Of a stretch of 6,452 bases of DNA, positions 5,438 through 6,452 are shown in pieces. How positions within the stretch are numbered: position 1 is the stretch's first letter; every line of letters starts with the position of its first letter. Position numbers and translations under genes: made by a program. Under the pieces are notes generated by a model. The model was not told the origin of the DNA and did no database searches. It was given only the letters and a program-made list of their open reading frames with translations. Source of the stretch: Acidobacteria bacterium RIFCSPHIGHO2_01_FULL_67_28 (GTDB lineage: Bacteria > Acidobacteriota > Terriglobia > Acidiferrales > 2-02-FULL-67-57); assembly GCA_001766965.1 (NCBI GenBank), contig MEKM01000120.1, positions 5,307 through 11,758 of the forward strand, in the 5' to 3' direction.

Positions 5438-5872
5438 ATGAAGCGACGCCGCCGGCCCGTGGTGCGGCTCCTGAACTCCAAGCGCATCGCCCCCGCCGCC
5501 GTCCGGGAGCTTTTCCGCTCGACCGGCTGGACGGAAGACATCGCCGCCTATTCTCCCCAACAAATCCAGAAGCTCCTGCGGCACTCCCACCTGGTGCTGA
5601 CCGCGTGGGACGACGAGAAGCTCGTGGGCTTCGCCAGCGCCGTCTCGGACGGCGTGCTCTGCGGGCTGGTGCAGAACCTGGTGGTGCACCCCGACTACCG
5701 CGGCACCGGCCTGGGGACGCGGCTGCTGCGGCAGCTTGCGGCCACGATGCGCCGCCAAGACATCCCTTGCCTCTACGCCCTGGGCACGCGCGGGAAGAAG
5801 GCGGGCGCTTTCTTCCGCCGCGTGGGCTTTCACCCGCTGAACTGGAAAGTCTTCCTCCGCTCTGCGCGCTGA
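5438..5872 (+). CDS. GNAT-family N-acetyltransferase
   Basis: This 144-residue cytoplasmic enzyme would move an acetyl group from acetyl-CoA to an amine. The length is typical for a single GNAT domain. Seen: the early FRSTGW segment (26-31), strands LVLTAWDDEKLVGFASAVSDG (52-72), motif A NLVVHPDYRGTGLGTRLLRQL (80-100) with the pyrophosphate-binding R88-G-T-G-L-G93, and motif B AGAFFRRVGFHPLN (122-135). The N-terminus is strongly basic (MKRRRRPVVR). The acceptor substrate cannot be inferred: it could be a small molecule, a polyamine or a protein. The start is set by AAGGAG. It is divergent from the methyltransferase gene, and the membrane protein gene follows 76 bp later behind its own promoter, so it is probably a single-gene transcript. 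Confidence 0.9.
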   Translation: MKRRRRPVVRLLNSKRIAPAAVRELFRSTGWTEDIAAYSPQQIQKLLRHSHLVLTAWDDEKLVGFASAVSDGVLCGLVQNLVVHPDYRGTGLGTRLLRQLAATMRRQDIPCLYALGTRGKKAGAFFRRVGFHPLNWKVFLRSAR

Positions 5873-5880
5873 CCCCTCGC

Positions 5881-5909
5881 TTGACACTATCCAGGTGTAA
5901 GGCTAGAGT
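5881..5909 (+). promoter_or_regulatory. Sigma70-type promoter of the small membrane protein gene
   Basis: A perfect -35 TTGACA (5881-5886), a 17-nt spacer and TAGAGT (5904-5909, 4 of 6) form the best promoter in the window. It starts 8 bp after the GNAT stop codon. The spacer region carries a small dyad ACAC (5884-5887) / GTGT (5895-5898) that could be an operator, for example for a MerR-like regulator, but the spacer is 17 nt rather than the 19-20 typical for that family. Confidence 0.6.
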
Positions 5910-5938
5910 CGCCCGAGCTTTTCTCCGATTCGCGTCGT

Positions 5939-5944
5939 GGAGGG
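5939..5944 (+). promoter_or_regulatory. Ribosome-binding site deciding the membrane protein start
   Basis: GGAGGG ends 4 nt before the ATG at 5949. An in-frame GTG at 5937 would overlap this site, so the ATG is the better start. Confidence 0.75.
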
Positions 5945-5948
5945 TGTT

Positions 5949-6380
5949 ATGGCCGCCATCAACCGCAAGCGGGTCCTGCTCGGCACCATCGCCGGCTGGG
6001 TGGTGTGGGCCGCCTGGAGCATGTTCGTCAACGCCTACATCCTGGCAGGTCAGTACGAGTCGTCGGAGGCCGCCGGCCAGCTGCTGGCGACCCCGCGCTA
6101 CTCTCCTCCGCAGTTTCTGGCGAGCTGGTTCGTGACCCTGCTCATCGTCACCTGCATCGCCGCCCACCTCTACGCCTGGGTGCGCGGGACGCTCGGGCCC
6201 GGGCCGGGGACGGCGCTGCGCATGGGGATTCTGGTCGGCTTCGTCGCCGGCTTCCCGATTAATCTCTCGGTCGCCACCTGGGTGCCGGTCGAGCGCATTG
6301 TGCCGCTGTGGTGGATGCTCGACCTCTGGGTGGGCGCGATTCTCGCCACCGTCGTCGCCGCCTGGCTCTACAAGGACTAG
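5949..6380 (+). CDS. Small four-helix membrane protein of unknown function
   Basis: The protein is 143 residues, with four likely membrane helices at about 8-33, 55-78, 87-111 and 118-141. It starts MAAINRKRVLLGTIAGWVVW, with positive charges before the first helix suggesting a cytoplasmic N-terminus. Between helices 1 and 2 lies a polar loop (AGQYESSEAAGQLLATPRYSPPQ). The pair LGPGPGTAL and GFPINL sits around helix 3, and the end is WWMLDLWVGAILATVVAAWLYKD. I recall similar hypothetical proteins from Acidobacteriota-like genomes but know no function. Conserved Pro/Gly and Trp residues in the helices suggest a compact bundle. It has its own promoter and a good ribosome-binding site. Its TAG stop overlaps the TAG of the convergent gene. 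Confidence 0.85.
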   Translation: MAAINRKRVLLGTIAGWVVWAAWSMFVNAYILAGQYESSEAAGQLLATPRYSPPQFLASWFVTLLIVTCIAAHLYAWVRGTLGPGPGTALRMGILVGFVAGFPINLSVATWVPVERIVPLWWMLDLWVGAILATVVAAWLYKD

Positions 6381-6451
6381 TTGGTCGCGGGCTGACCGCG
6401 CTGCTGGCGGCGGTAGGCGATCGAATCGAGAATCTGCTTGAAGCGGGGCTC
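6377..6451 (-). CDS. C-terminal end of an unidentified protein (5' part outside the window)
   Basis: On the minus strand an open frame from the right edge gives 24 residues, EPRFKQILDSIAYRRQQRGQ then PATN, and a TAG stop. The codon use is GC-rich like the other genes. The EPRFKQILDSI pattern resembles the end of TPR-containing regulators or kinases, where a final 'PRFxxLL' helix is common; that is a weak guess. It converges on the membrane protein gene and the two stops share CTAG. Confidence 0.6.
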   Translation of the reverse strand, partial: EPRFKQILDSIAYRRQQRGQPATN

Positions 6452-6452
6452 G

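Noticed and set aside
5338..5541. An extended N-terminus for the methyltransferase
   Set aside because: The extension is an Arg-rich string, covers the divergent promoters and the start of the GNAT gene, and homologous sequence begins only just after the GTG at 5337.
5884..5898. MerR-type operator in the membrane protein promoter
   Set aside because: The dyad is only 4 bp per arm and the -35/-10 spacing is a normal 17 nt, with no MerR gene in view.

Overview
This is a GC-rich bacterial window. The tryptophanase subtype, the secreted YVTN and Tol-Pal-type propeller protein, the four-helix membrane protein and the intergenic repeat strings all remind me of Acidobacteriota or similar soil and groundwater lineages. 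That is an impression from recall, and no marker gene here proves it. There is no phage, transposase, CRISPR or conjugation gene.

Layout, left to right. (1) The end of an unidentified plus-strand gene with a highly charged tail stops at 173. (2) Facing it, a large minus-strand gene (189-2894) encodes a secreted protein with a signal peptide, an Ig-like domain and two consecutive seven-bladed beta-propellers. (3) A gap of about 246 bp holds the promoter of that gene and an imperfect inverted-repeat element (3038-3144). Its right arm also matches, as a perfect inverted repeat, the last codons of the next gene. (4) A minus-strand tryptophanase (tnaA, 3141-4493) follows. (5) The next gap, 148 bp, is built almost wholly of three different short tandem-repeat blocks. 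(6) A minus-strand SAM-dependent methyltransferase (4642-5337) carries an in-frame insertion that looks like a dispersed repeat. (7) After a 100-bp divergent promoter region come a plus-strand GNAT acetyltransferase (5438-5872) and a small plus-strand four-helix membrane protein (5949-6380). The membrane protein shares its stop tetranucleotide with the end of a convergent minus-strand gene that runs off the right edge.

The genes do not form an evident pathway. Tryptophanase would degrade tryptophan to indole, pyruvate and ammonia in the cytoplasm. The methyltransferase lies upstream of it on the same strand, but the repeat-filled gap argues against tight translational coupling. The propeller protein acts outside the cytoplasm. 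The acetyltransferase and membrane protein seem to have their own promoters.

I see no convincing new multi-gene system. The most interesting material is small-scale: the hairpin element whose arm pairs with tnaA coding sequence, the repeat captured inside the methyltransferase, the stacked 7-, 8/9- and 10-bp tandem repeats, and the probable leaderless start of the methyltransferase.
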